Shown one piece after another: positions 7,524 through 14,861 of a DNA stretch of 64,000 bases. The stretch comes from Bacilli bacterium (GTDB lineage: Bacteria; Bacillota_I; Bacilli_A; RF39; UBA660). The stretch lies in assembly GCA_016283075.1 (NCBI GenBank), contig JAEEMF010000018.1, forward strand, positions 1-64,000. The letters are read 5' to 3'. How positions within the stretch are numbered: position 1 is the stretch's first letter; every line of letters starts with the position of its first letter. The translations under genes and the position numbers were made by a program. The notes below the pieces were generated by a model. It did not search any database. It saw only the letters and a list, made by a program, of their open reading frames with translations, and was not told the DNA's origin.

Positions 7524-7845
7524 AATAATTACTTTTAGTACTAACAGCGCACTGTTTTTCAAGTAGTGATCTTTCAGTAAGAATTTTCTCTGCAGTAAGT
7601 AAATTAGTATAAGCATTTTCTACGTATACTAAAAGTTCTTTACCGCTTTCAGTAAGTTCTGTTCCTGATAGATTTCTTAGAAATAATTTAGTATTTAAAG
7701 ATTCTTCTAACTTCTTTAAAGACTTGCTAATAGCAGGTTGTGATACATAAAGTTTCTTTGATGCAGCAGAAATACTACCTTCCTTAGCAACATAATAAAA
7801 TACGCGATATAAATTTAAATTTACCCAGTCTGCAGTTTCAATCAT
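7522..7845 (-). CDS. Stand-alone LysR-type winged HTH protein (no effector domain)
   Basis: 107 residues from the ATG at 7843-7845, which has AGGTGA at better spacing than an ATG 9 nt further up. The HTH covers roughly residues 8-65: VFYYVAKEGSISAASKKL, then YVSQPAISKSLKKLE, LFLRNLSGTELTESGKELL and the start of the linker helix. Normal LysR regulators continue for about 200 more residues of inducer-binding domain. Here the frame stops after a short tail (CAVSTKSNY) and an intrinsic terminator follows at once, so this is a genuinely short gene and not a frameshift. It probably binds DNA as a dimer through the linker helix. Its target is unknown; the divergent or neighbouring genes are candidates. 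Confidence 0.75.
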   Translation of the reverse strand: MIETADWVNLNLYRVFYYVAKEGSISAASKKLYVSQPAISKSLKKLEESLNTKLFLRNLSGTELTESGKELLVYVENAYTNLLTAEKILTERSLLEKQCAVSTKSNY

Positions 7846-7916
7846 TACATTCACCTACTTCATTATTAATTAATTTCGTTGAAACTTATTATAGCATAAT
7901 AATTATTTTTTACAAC

Positions 7917-7950
7917 AAAAAAATTCATTATTTTTTAAATGAATTTTTTT
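7917..7950 (-). terminator. Terminator of the first HipA-like gene
   Basis: AATTCATT (7922-7929) pairs with AATGAATT (7938-7945), and a seven-base U-tract follows on the minus strand. The stem is AU-only apart from one G-C pair. Confidence 0.65.
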
Positions 7951-8756
7951 ATTATACCTTTACTAAATTTTTGATTCATTTCATAGTAATATTTCCCAGT
8001 ATCTGTAAGTGATACATCGTAACTACTAAGTCTTTCTTTTAATAGTTCTAATATATCTAATTCCATAAGAATTTTAAAGTAATTTAAAGAGTCAGGATGC
8101 TTTTCTATAAAGTCATATAAGTTTTTAGACGGATACTGATGACGTTCTAAAGTATCATGAATTCTAATATTTTCAATACAGCTAGTATACTCTTTAAATA
8201 CTTCAGTAGGATTATCAAGTGAAAAAGGTTCAAAGTTATTATTAAAAGATTTACTGTAATCATATATAGGAGCAAGTTTACAAGTATTAAAATCATCTCT
8301 ACTACATACCATTATGTTAACATGTCCCCTATCTCTTTGTCTCATAAATATATCAAGAGATATTAATTTTAGTATATTTTGATAATCACTTTCTAAATGA
8401 AAGTAATCCATAAACTCTCTTACATTTTTATCATAAGGAGGATTCTTTCTATTACAAATAAGTGCTCTATTAGCAGAGTCTAAATCAAATAAATTAGAAT
8501 ATTCTAAACCTTTTTCTTTAAAATCAGGAGAAATAACCGCATATTCTTCTCCGATATTAACAGGTTCATAATTTGCAGTAGAAAGATTAAGTTTCTTAGC
8601 AAGTTCTTCACCTACTAGTTCATTAAAATTCCAAACATATTTTACAAAGTAGTACTTACCATCTATATAAGCATTTCGATACCCACTTAAATCTTTATAC
8701 TCTATTTTCTTAATAAAACTATTATCTTTTAAAGACTTATGAAAAAAATCATCCAT
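7935..8756 (-). CDS. HipA-like kinase-fold protein, stand-alone
   Basis: 273 residues. It matches the C-terminal kinase core of HipA. A possible ATP-binding Lys lies in YYFVKYVW (about residue 39), the catalytic-loop sequence is RQRDRGHVNIMV (Asp about 142, Asn about 147), and the metal-binding sequence is LAPIYDYSKSF (Asp about 166). HipA kinases phosphorylate translation factors such as a glutamyl-tRNA synthetase and are usually neutralised by HipB. No HipB-like HTH is adjacent here, so a toxin role is not established. The protein is shorter than HipA (about 440 residues) and lacks its N-terminal subdomain. I start at ATG 8754-8756, 8 nt after AGAGG, and not at a TTG two codons earlier. A distant paralogue is at 41253-42071. 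Confidence 0.6.
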   Translation of the reverse strand: MDDFFHKSLKDNSFIKKIEYKDLSGYRNAYIDGKYYFVKYVWNFNELVGEELAKKLNLSTANYEPVNIGEEYAVISPDFKEKGLEYSNLFDLDSANRALICNRKNPPYDKNVREFMDYFHLESDYQNILKLISLDIFMRQRDRGHVNIMVCSRDDFNTCKLAPIYDYSKSFNNNFEPFSLDNPTEVFKEYTSCIENIRIHDTLERHQYPSKNLYDFIEKHPDSLNYFKILMELDILELLKERLSSYDVSLTDTGKYYYEMNQKFSKGIIKKFI

Positions 8757-8793
8757 ATCCAAAACCTCTTAAGTAAATTATAACATTTACAAA

Positions 8794-8818
8794 GAAAAAA
8801 GCTACAAAATTGTAGCTT
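8794..8818 (-). terminator. Terminator of ftsA-ftsZ
   Basis: Stem AAGCTACAA (8799-8807) with TTGTAGCTT (8810-8818) and a U-tract on the minus strand, immediately after the ftsZ stop. Confidence 0.8.
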
Positions 8819-9899
8819 AGAATCCTCTATTTCTTAGTGATGAAGAGAAGTAAGAATCATCATCGTCATCGCCAGTAACATCATCAACTGTTAAAGTTTC
8901 GATTTTAGCATGACTTGGAGTAACTTGTTTACCTCCATTTAATTTTCTTTCTGTATCTTCAAATCCTGTTGCAATAACTGTAACAATGATTTCATCATTT
9001 AAATTTTCATTAATAACTGCACCAAAGATAGTATTGATATCTCCTCCAGCACTAGTTCTAATAACTTCAGCAGCTTCTTCAACTTCAAATAAAGCTAAGT
9101 TTGCTCCACCTGTTACGTTGATAATTGCATCAGTTGCTCCTTCAATACTAGTTTCAAGTAGTGGTGAAGAGATAGCTTGTTTAGCAGCTTCAGTAGCTCT
9201 TCCATCTCCTACTCCAATACCAATACCGATTAAAGCTTTACCACGGTCTTTCATAACAGTCTTAACGTCAGCAAAGTCTAGGTTGATTAATCCAGCTACA
9301 GCAATTAAGTCTGAGATAGATTGAACACCACGTCTTAGTACGTTATCAACTTCTTTGAATGATTCAAGAAGTGGAGTTGTTTTATCAATAATTTCTCTTA
9401 ATTTATCATTTGGAATAACTATTAAAGTATCTACATGTTTTTTAAGTTCTTCTAATCCTTCTTGAGCATGTACCATTCTTTTTCTTCCTTCAAATGAGAA
9501 TGGTTTAGTAACAATACCTACAGTAAGTGCACCAAGGTCTTGAGAGATTTCAGCTATTACTGGAGCAGCTCCAGTACCAGTTCCTCCACCCATACCACAA
9601 GTAACAAAAACCATATCAGCTCCATCTAAAGCTTTTTCAATTTCAGCCTTAGATTCTAAAGCAGCTTCTTTACCAATATCAGGATTAGCTCCTGCACCAA
9701 GTCCATTAGTTAACTTAGCACCAATTTGAATTTTAGTTTCAGCCTTAGATTGATTTAAAACTTGTAAATCAGTATTAGCAACGATAAATTCTACACCTTG
9801 AACACCAGATTCAATCATACGGTTAACAGCATTATTACCACCGCCACCAACACCTATAACTTTAATCTTTGCTAATTGATCCATTTCTAAACCTAACAT
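8817..9899 (-). CDS. ftsZ: Cell-division GTPase FtsZ
   Basis: 360 residues. The tubulin signature is GMGGGTGTGAAP at about 110-121, preceded by VGGGGNNAVNRM at about 17-28, and the T7 synergy loop is NLDFADVKTVM. A short acidic linker (DDVTGDDDDDS) leads to a C-terminal peptide ending SSSLRNRGF, the conserved tip that binds FtsA. FtsZ polymerises with GTP into the Z-ring at mid-cell. It is encoded 15 bp after ftsA, as in most bacteria, and the two share a promoter and a terminator. The start at 9899 has AGGAGG about 10 nt upstream. Length and motifs are complete. Confidence 0.98.
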   Translation of the reverse strand: MLGLEMDQLAKIKVIGVGGGGNNAVNRMIESGVQGVEFIVANTDLQVLNQSKAETKIQIGAKLTNGLGAGANPDIGKEAALESKAEIEKALDGADMVFVTCGMGGGTGTGAAPVIAEISQDLGALTVGIVTKPFSFEGRKRMVHAQEGLEELKKHVDTLIVIPNDKLREIIDKTTPLLESFKEVDNVLRRGVQSISDLIAVAGLINLDFADVKTVMKDRGKALIGIGIGVGDGRATEAAKQAISSPLLETSIEGATDAIINVTGGANLALFEVEEAAEVIRTSAGGDINTIFGAVINENLNDEIIVTVIATGFEDTERKLNGGKQVTPSHAKIETLTVDDVTGDDDDDSYFSSSLRNRGF

Positions 9900-9914
9900 A
9901 AATAAATTTCCTCC

Positions 9915-11159
9915 TTATTCGCCAAAAAAGTATTGTGTAACTATTCCAATCTTTGATTCACTTACTAAATTAGCGCTATTTCTTTTCGCAGATGATAATT
10001 CCTCGCAATCTTTAGGACTTATCATTGAATAACTTTTTCCTTTTAATTTTAATTTGTTTATAAAATAAATTATATTCCCTAAAGCAACCGAATAAGAATT
10101 TTTACGACATCCCACTATATCGATTCTTCCTACATGTGCTTTTTTACCAAAATTTTCATTTAAAATATAATCAAAATGATCCATGTCACTAGTACCACCA
10201 GTAAACAATATATAGTCTACATCACAATCTAGTAGATTTGCAAGTTCTTTTTTAACTAAATCCATTATTTCATTTAACCTGTTTTCAATTAATTCACTTA
10301 CTTCAAATTGATTAATTTTAATATTTTCTTCATTTTCATTTCTTGTTTCAAAGAAATCATTAACACTTGCATATTTCTTAGAAGCAAATGCAAATTTTTC
10401 TTTAATCTTTTTAGCTTCTTTAGGACTAATCTTATATGCAAATGATATATCGTTATCTAGAATAGTACTTCCTACTCCTATAATAGAGTTTTTAACGATT
10501 ATACCCTTATTATACACCGAAACAGTTGTTGTTTCACTTCCGATATCAACAATTGCTCCTACAGATTCATCTATTCCTTTACTTTGGAATGTATTAACAT
10601 TACCAATACCATCTATCATGATATCAACAACATCTATTCCAACATTTTTCATAATAGCTAAAACAGAATAAACATTTTTCTTTGGTGTAGAAATCATAAT
10701 AGCTCTTGTAGAAATAACATTACCTACTTTACCAAATGGTTTTGTTGTTGTTACGCCATCAATTTTAAAATCAATTGGAATAATTGTTACCATTTCTTCA
10801 TCAGCAGATAACTTACTTTCTCTTACTGTTGCAAGTAGTTCTACTATTTCTTCACTACGAACTTTATGTTCTTCATTAACAATATTAATAGCTCCTTTTA
10901 AATAATTAAAATTAGCTGAATATGCAGGTATATTAACTATTGCTTTATCAATACCAATACCTAGCATAGATTCTACTTTTGAAATAGCTTCTCCTACTGA
11001 TTCACATGCTGCTTCACTATTTGTAATTACACCACGTTTAATTCCTCTAGATTTAACAGAAGATGATGCTAAAACATTAAGTTTATTATCTGATAATTCA
11101 CATACTACAACTTTAATATTACTTGAACCAATATCAATGCTTGTAAATACATTTTTCAA
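9915..11159 (-). CDS. ftsA: Cell-division protein FtsA
   Basis: 414 residues of an actin-like ATPase that tethers FtsZ to the membrane. The phosphate-1 motif is SIDIGSSNIKVVV at the N-terminus, phosphate-2 is GAIVDIGSETTTVSVY near 200, and an adenosine motif YILFTGGTSDMD lies near 320. The C-terminal end (residues after about 390) should hold the amphipathic membrane-targeting helix; the last residues IGIVTQYFFGE are only moderately amphipathic. It has its own promoter (11187-11214) after the divIB terminator, so ftsA-ftsZ form a separate unit from the wall genes upstream. Confidence 0.96.
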   Translation of the reverse strand: MKNVFTSIDIGSSNIKVVVCELSDNKLNVLASSSVKSRGIKRGVITNSEAACESVGEAISKVESMLGIGIDKAIVNIPAYSANFNYLKGAINIVNEEHKVRSEEIVELLATVRESKLSADEEMVTIIPIDFKIDGVTTTKPFGKVGNVISTRAIMISTPKKNVYSVLAIMKNVGIDVVDIMIDGIGNVNTFQSKGIDESVGAIVDIGSETTTVSVYNKGIIVKNSIIGVGSTILDNDISFAYKISPKEAKKIKEKFAFASKKYASVNDFFETRNENEENIKINQFEVSELIENRLNEIMDLVKKELANLLDCDVDYILFTGGTSDMDHFDYILNENFGKKAHVGRIDIVGCRKNSYSVALGNIIYFINKLKLKGKSYSMISPKDCEELSSAKRNSANLVSESKIGIVTQYFFGE

Positions 11160-11186
11160 AATATCATCTCCTATAATCTATATACA

Positions 11187-11214
11187 ATTATACTATAAAA
11201 ATTATAAAAGTAAA
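11187..11214 (-). promoter_or_regulatory. Promoter of ftsA-ftsZ
   Basis: On the minus strand TTTACT (11209-11214), a 16-bp spacer and TATAAT (11187-11192), 27 bp upstream of the ftsA start and downstream of the divIB terminator. Confidence 0.65.
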
Positions 11215-11222
11215 AGAGAAAA

Positions 11223-11247
11223 CAAAAAAAAGTTCTTATTAGAACTT
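11223..11247 (-). terminator. Terminator between divIB and ftsA
   Basis: Stem AAGTTCT (11230-11236) with AGAACTT (11241-11247) and an eight-base U-tract on the minus strand, overlapping the end of divIB. Confidence 0.8.
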
Positions 11248-11974
11248 AGTTTTGAAGGATTTGAAAATATTCACCTGAATTTAAGTATAATACCCCTTTT
11301 TTGTTATTAAAAGTCTTAACAATTTCATTATAATTATTAAGTGATGAAAATCTTAAAACAGTTATATAAACATAGTTACCATCATTCATAGTTAGAAGGA
11401 TTCTTTCAGTATCTACATTATCAGGATCAAACTTTATTTCTGATATCTTATTAAAGACATTTTTATTGAGTTTTAAAAGTGCTTCTATAAGACCATCTAG
11501 TACTTCTTCATCCATATTATTTGTAAGTGTAGGAAGATCAAATTTCTTATCTATTTCCTTTTTATCACTTAGTATTGTTTTACCAGTATTAGCATTAAAT
11601 AATACTGGGGTATTTTCAGTAATATTTATATATACTCTTGTAAAATATTTCTTTTTAACTTTAGCTTTTTTTATTAAAGGATCTTCTTCTAAACGTTTTT
11701 CTATTTTGAAATTTAAACTACTAGTAATACTAGGATAATTTTCTAGTCCGGCTTTTTTAATAATCTCCCAATCACTATATAAAGTATTACCACTTATATA
11801 GATATTAGTTATATTCATAGAGAAAAATTTATATATACCAAAACCTATTAAGTATAAAACAATAAGTGCTAGTATTACAGCAGGCATCTTTATTTTAAAA
11901 CGTTTTTTCTTTACTTTTTCGTATACGACTCTTTTTTCCGTACGATAATTCTTTTTTTTAGAAGAATCCTTCAT
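11246..11974 (-). CDS. divIB: Cell-division protein DivIB/FtsQ
   Basis: 242 residues. A basic cytoplasmic tail (KRVVYEKVKKKRFKIK) comes first, then one membrane helix (AVILALIVLYLIGFGIYKFF) at about 32-51. A POTRA domain starts at ITNIYISGNTLYSDWEI, and a beta domain follows. FtsQ/DivIB is a bitopic divisome protein that bridges early and late division proteins. It follows murB by 10 bp and precedes ftsA, the classic place in the division/wall cluster. The terminator that follows separates it from ftsA. The sequence is divergent, so the call rests on topology, the POTRA motif and gene order. Confidence 0.88.
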   Translation of the reverse strand: MKDSSKKKNYRTEKRVVYEKVKKKRFKIKMPAVILALIVLYLIGFGIYKFFSMNITNIYISGNTLYSDWEIIKKAGLENYPSITSSLNFKIEKRLEEDPLIKKAKVKKKYFTRVYINITENTPVLFNANTGKTILSDKKEIDKKFDLPTLTNNMDEEVLDGLIEALLKLNKNVFNKISEIKFDPDNVDTERILLTMNDGNYVYITVLRFSSLNNYNEIVKTFNNKKGVLYLNSGEYFQILQN

Positions 11975-11984
11975 AAAATCACCA

Positions 11985-12881
11985 TTATTCTACAAATTCT
12001 TGTTCAATTTTAAGCTCTATTCCATACTTTTCTTTTACTTTTTCTTGGATCTCTAAGATAAGTTTTTTGATATCTTCTGCTTTAGCAGATCCAGTATTAA
12101 TTACGAAGTTAGCATGTTTAGTACTAACCATTGCCCCACCTATTTTTTTACCTTTATATCCTAAATCTTCTATTAGTTTTCCAGCAAAATTATTATCCGG
12201 ATTTCTAAATACCGAACCAGCTGAAGGATATTCTAAAGGTTGTGATTCTAATCTTCTTTTCTTACGATCATTTATAACTTCAAGAATTGATTCCTTCTTA
12301 CCACGATATAACTTATATGTTACTTCTAAACATATATATCCAGGATTCTTTTGAATAAATGATGTACGATAATGAAAGTCCATTTCTTTATTAGAAAATG
12401 TTTTTACTTCTCCTTCTGGAGTAAGTACTTTAACACTTTTCACAATATATCCCATATCGCTTTTGTAAGCTCCAGCATTCATATAGATTGCACCACCTAC
12501 AGTACCAGGAATACCACTTGCAAACTCTATACCAGCTAAACTATTTTTAGCAGCTACCATACATAGTTTTATTAAGTTATATCCTGCTCCTACAGTAATA
12601 GTAGTACCTTTTATATCTATATTATTAAAATCATCTAATTTAATTAAAATACCATCATATAAACCATCAGGAAATATTAAGTTAGAACCATTACCAAGTA
12701 CTTTATATTTAACATCATTCTTCTTAATATAATCCATTAATTTAATAAGAGATTTAATGTCTTTAGGAATAACAAGTACTCTTCCTGTTCCCCCTACTTT
12801 ATATGTAGTATATTTCTTTAAATCAATGTTCTCTATAATTTTACCAACTTTAAGTTGTTTTAATTCTTTAACTTTTACCAT
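11985..12881 (-). CDS. murB: UDP-N-acetylenolpyruvoylglucosamine reductase MurB
   Basis: 298 residues. MurB uses FAD and NADPH to reduce UDP-GlcNAc-enolpyruvate to UDP-MurNAc in the cytoplasm. Visible motifs are YTTYKVGGTGRVL near 24-36, LGNGSNLIF (FAD pyrophosphate loop), GIEFASGIPGTVGGAIYMNAGAY and SAGSVFRNP (which holds the catalytic Ser of type II enzymes). KHANFVINTG lies near the C-terminus. The length suits the type II (Gram-positive) MurB. It lies 5 bp from murG, so the two are co-transcribed. Confidence 0.96.
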   Translation of the reverse strand: MVKVKELKQLKVGKIIENIDLKKYTTYKVGGTGRVLVIPKDIKSLIKLMDYIKKNDVKYKVLGNGSNLIFPDGLYDGILIKLDDFNNIDIKGTTITVGAGYNLIKLCMVAAKNSLAGIEFASGIPGTVGGAIYMNAGAYKSDMGYIVKSVKVLTPEGEVKTFSNKEMDFHYRTSFIQKNPGYICLEVTYKLYRGKKESILEVINDRKKRRLESQPLEYPSAGSVFRNPDNNFAGKLIEDLGYKGKKIGGAMVSTKHANFVINTGSAKAEDIKKLILEIQEKVKEKYGIELKIEQEFVE

Positions 12882-12886
12882 ATTTA

Positions 12887-13966
12887 TTACCTATCTATTA
12901 ATTTCTTTAGATTTTCATATATTACAGTTGCACTTTTACCATTATCAAATTTAGATAGATTATTTATCATATCTTGTCTTTTCTTATCATTACCAAGTAT
13001 TTCATCAATACTCTTAGCTAAAACTTTAGTATTAAAATCTTTTTCAAGTATTACCATAGAAGCATTTCCTTCTTTTAAATCTACGGCATTTTTATATTGA
13101 TGATTATTTGGTACATAAGGACTAGGTACTAAAATACTAGGTATTTTAAGTGCTACTATTTCACTTATTGTAGATGCTCCAGCTCTAGATACAACTAAAT
13201 CAGTATTCTTCATTAATCTAGTCATATTTTCTATATAAGGATATATTTTTACATTACTTGGTAAAGAATATTTTTTTGCATCTTCATACATATCTTTACC
13301 AGTTACTACTGCCATTTCATAATCTTTATCTTTAAAGATATCCGCATCTTTTAAAATAAGATTATTCATTGAACTAGATCCTTGTGATCCCATTACTACA
13401 AGAACTAGTTTTTTATCTTTAGATAAACCATATTCTTCTTTAGAAATAGGTTTTACTTTTAAAGCATCTTCACTTACTGGATTACCAGTAAATACTACCT
13501 TATCACTTGGAAAATCCTTCATAGAACTTTTAAAAGACACTCCTATTAAATCAGCATATTTAACAAGTGCTAAATTGGCTTTACCAGCCACACTATTTTG
13601 TTCATGAACAAATGTCTTTATACCAAGTTTATGTGCTGATTTTATAACTGGATATGTAATATATCCACCTACTCCAATAACAACATCTGGTTTAAAATCT
13701 TTTATTAATTTCTTACATCTTTTTTCTGCTTTGATAAGACAAATAAGTGTTTTAAAATTCTTAAAGATATGTTTACGATTAAACCCATACATTTCAACCA
13801 TTTCAAAAGGTATTCCTCTTTTAGGAACAATATCCTTTTCCATACGGTTATGAGTTCCTATATATAAAAACTGGCTATCAGGTTCTAATTCTTTTATTTT
13901 GTTTACTATAGCAAGTGCTGGATAAATATGTCCTCCAGTACCGCCGGCACTAATAACTACTTTCAT
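12887..13966 (-). CDS. murG: Lipid II synthase MurG
   Basis: 359 residues. This peripheral membrane GT-B glycosyltransferase transfers GlcNAc from UDP-GlcNAc to lipid I. The first G-loop is ISAGGTGGHIYPALAI at residues 5-20, the second is VIGVGGYITYP near 95, and the C-terminal donor site is RAGASTISEIVALKIPSILVP near 263. The start follows GGTGATAAG. A -10 element TATAAT lies just upstream, beside the uppP terminator, so murG-murB-divIB probably starts its own transcript. Length and motifs are complete. Confidence 0.97.
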   Translation of the reverse strand: MKVVISAGGTGGHIYPALAIVNKIKELEPDSQFLYIGTHNRMEKDIVPKRGIPFEMVEMYGFNRKHIFKNFKTLICLIKAEKRCKKLIKDFKPDVVIGVGGYITYPVIKSAHKLGIKTFVHEQNSVAGKANLALVKYADLIGVSFKSSMKDFPSDKVVFTGNPVSEDALKVKPISKEEYGLSKDKKLVLVVMGSQGSSSMNNLILKDADIFKDKDYEMAVVTGKDMYEDAKKYSLPSNVKIYPYIENMTRLMKNTDLVVSRAGASTISEIVALKIPSILVPSPYVPNNHQYKNAVDLKEGNASMVILEKDFNTKVLAKSIDEILGNDKKRQDMINNLSKFDNGKSATVIYENLKKLIDR

Positions 13967-13991
13967 CTTATCACCATAATAATTATACCAT

Positions 13992-14017
13992 AAAAAAAGA
14001 GGTCTAAAAACCTCTTT
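13992..14017 (-). terminator. Terminator of uppP
   Basis: Stem AAAGAGG (13996-14002) with CCTCTTT (14011-14017) and a seven-base U-tract on the minus strand. Confidence 0.8.
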
Positions 14018-14851
14018 TTACTTAAATAATATAATAACTAGTAATCCTACTATTAGGCAGTATACTGAGAAATACATAAGTTTACCATTTTTAACAATAT
14101 TTCTAAATATCTTAGTAAAGATATAAGTAAATATAAAGGCCATTAATGTAGCAAGTAAATAGTATAACCATAGAGTACTACTAATTGATATTTCAAGTAA
14201 ATCTTTTACGCCTAAAATACTAGTTGCAATACTAATAGGAATATAAAGGATAAATGAGAAATTAAATGCATCTTCTCTTCTTAATCCTTGGAACATAGAT
14301 CCTACTATAGTAGAACCACTTCTACTAATACCAGGAATAAGTGCTACCATTTGATATAAACCTATTACTAAAGCTGATTTAAAGGACATTTTTTTAGCGT
14401 TTTTAGTACCTTTAAAGTCTTTTATTAAATATAAGAATAACGCAGTTACACAAAGCATTAAACCTATAAATTTAACGTTTTCTTCTAATTTATCTAATAA
14501 TCCTAGTTTAGTAACAATAATACCAGCTATTCCAGCAGGAATAGTAGCAATTACTATAAGCCAGCAATATCTAAAGTTAATAAAGTTTTCTTTAGATCTA
14601 TCCTTATTAAATAAATAAGTAAAAAATGATTTAACAAGACTAACAATATCTTTCCAAAAGATAATAACAATAGCAAGTAAACTACCAAAATTAGTCATTG
14701 TTGCAAATGTTTCAAAATCAACATTAAAGTTAACAGAAACTTTTTCTAAAATAGTTTTAATTATAAGTAGATGCCCACTACTAGATACCGGAATAGGTTC
14801 AGTAATACCTTGCACTATTCCTAAAAAGATATATTTAATTATATTTATCAT
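14018..14851 (-). CDS. uppP: Undecaprenyl-diphosphatase UppP (BacA)
   Basis: 277 residues and about eight membrane helices. The two inverted-repeat active-site motifs are clear: GITEPIPVSSSGHLLI near residues 15-30, and PGISRSGSTIVGSM near 172-185. The enzyme dephosphorylates undecaprenyl-PP to recycle the carrier used by MurG and by wall-polysaccharide synthesis, and gives bacitracin resistance when abundant. Its start is only 10 bp after the stop of the third LRR gene, so it may be carried on that transcript as well as from a promoter of its own. A terminator follows. Confidence 0.96.
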   Translation of the reverse strand: MINIIKYIFLGIVQGITEPIPVSSSGHLLIIKTILEKVSVNFNVDFETFATMTNFGSLLAIVIIFWKDIVSLVKSFFTYLFNKDRSKENFINFRYCWLIVIATIPAGIAGIIVTKLGLLDKLEENVKFIGLMLCVTALFLYLIKDFKGTKNAKKMSFKSALVIGLYQMVALIPGISRSGSTIVGSMFQGLRREDAFNFSFILYIPISIATSILGVKDLLEISISSTLWLYYLLATLMAFIFTYIFTKIFRNIVKNGKLMYFSVYCLIVGLLVIILFK

Positions 14852-14861
14852 ATAAACCCTC

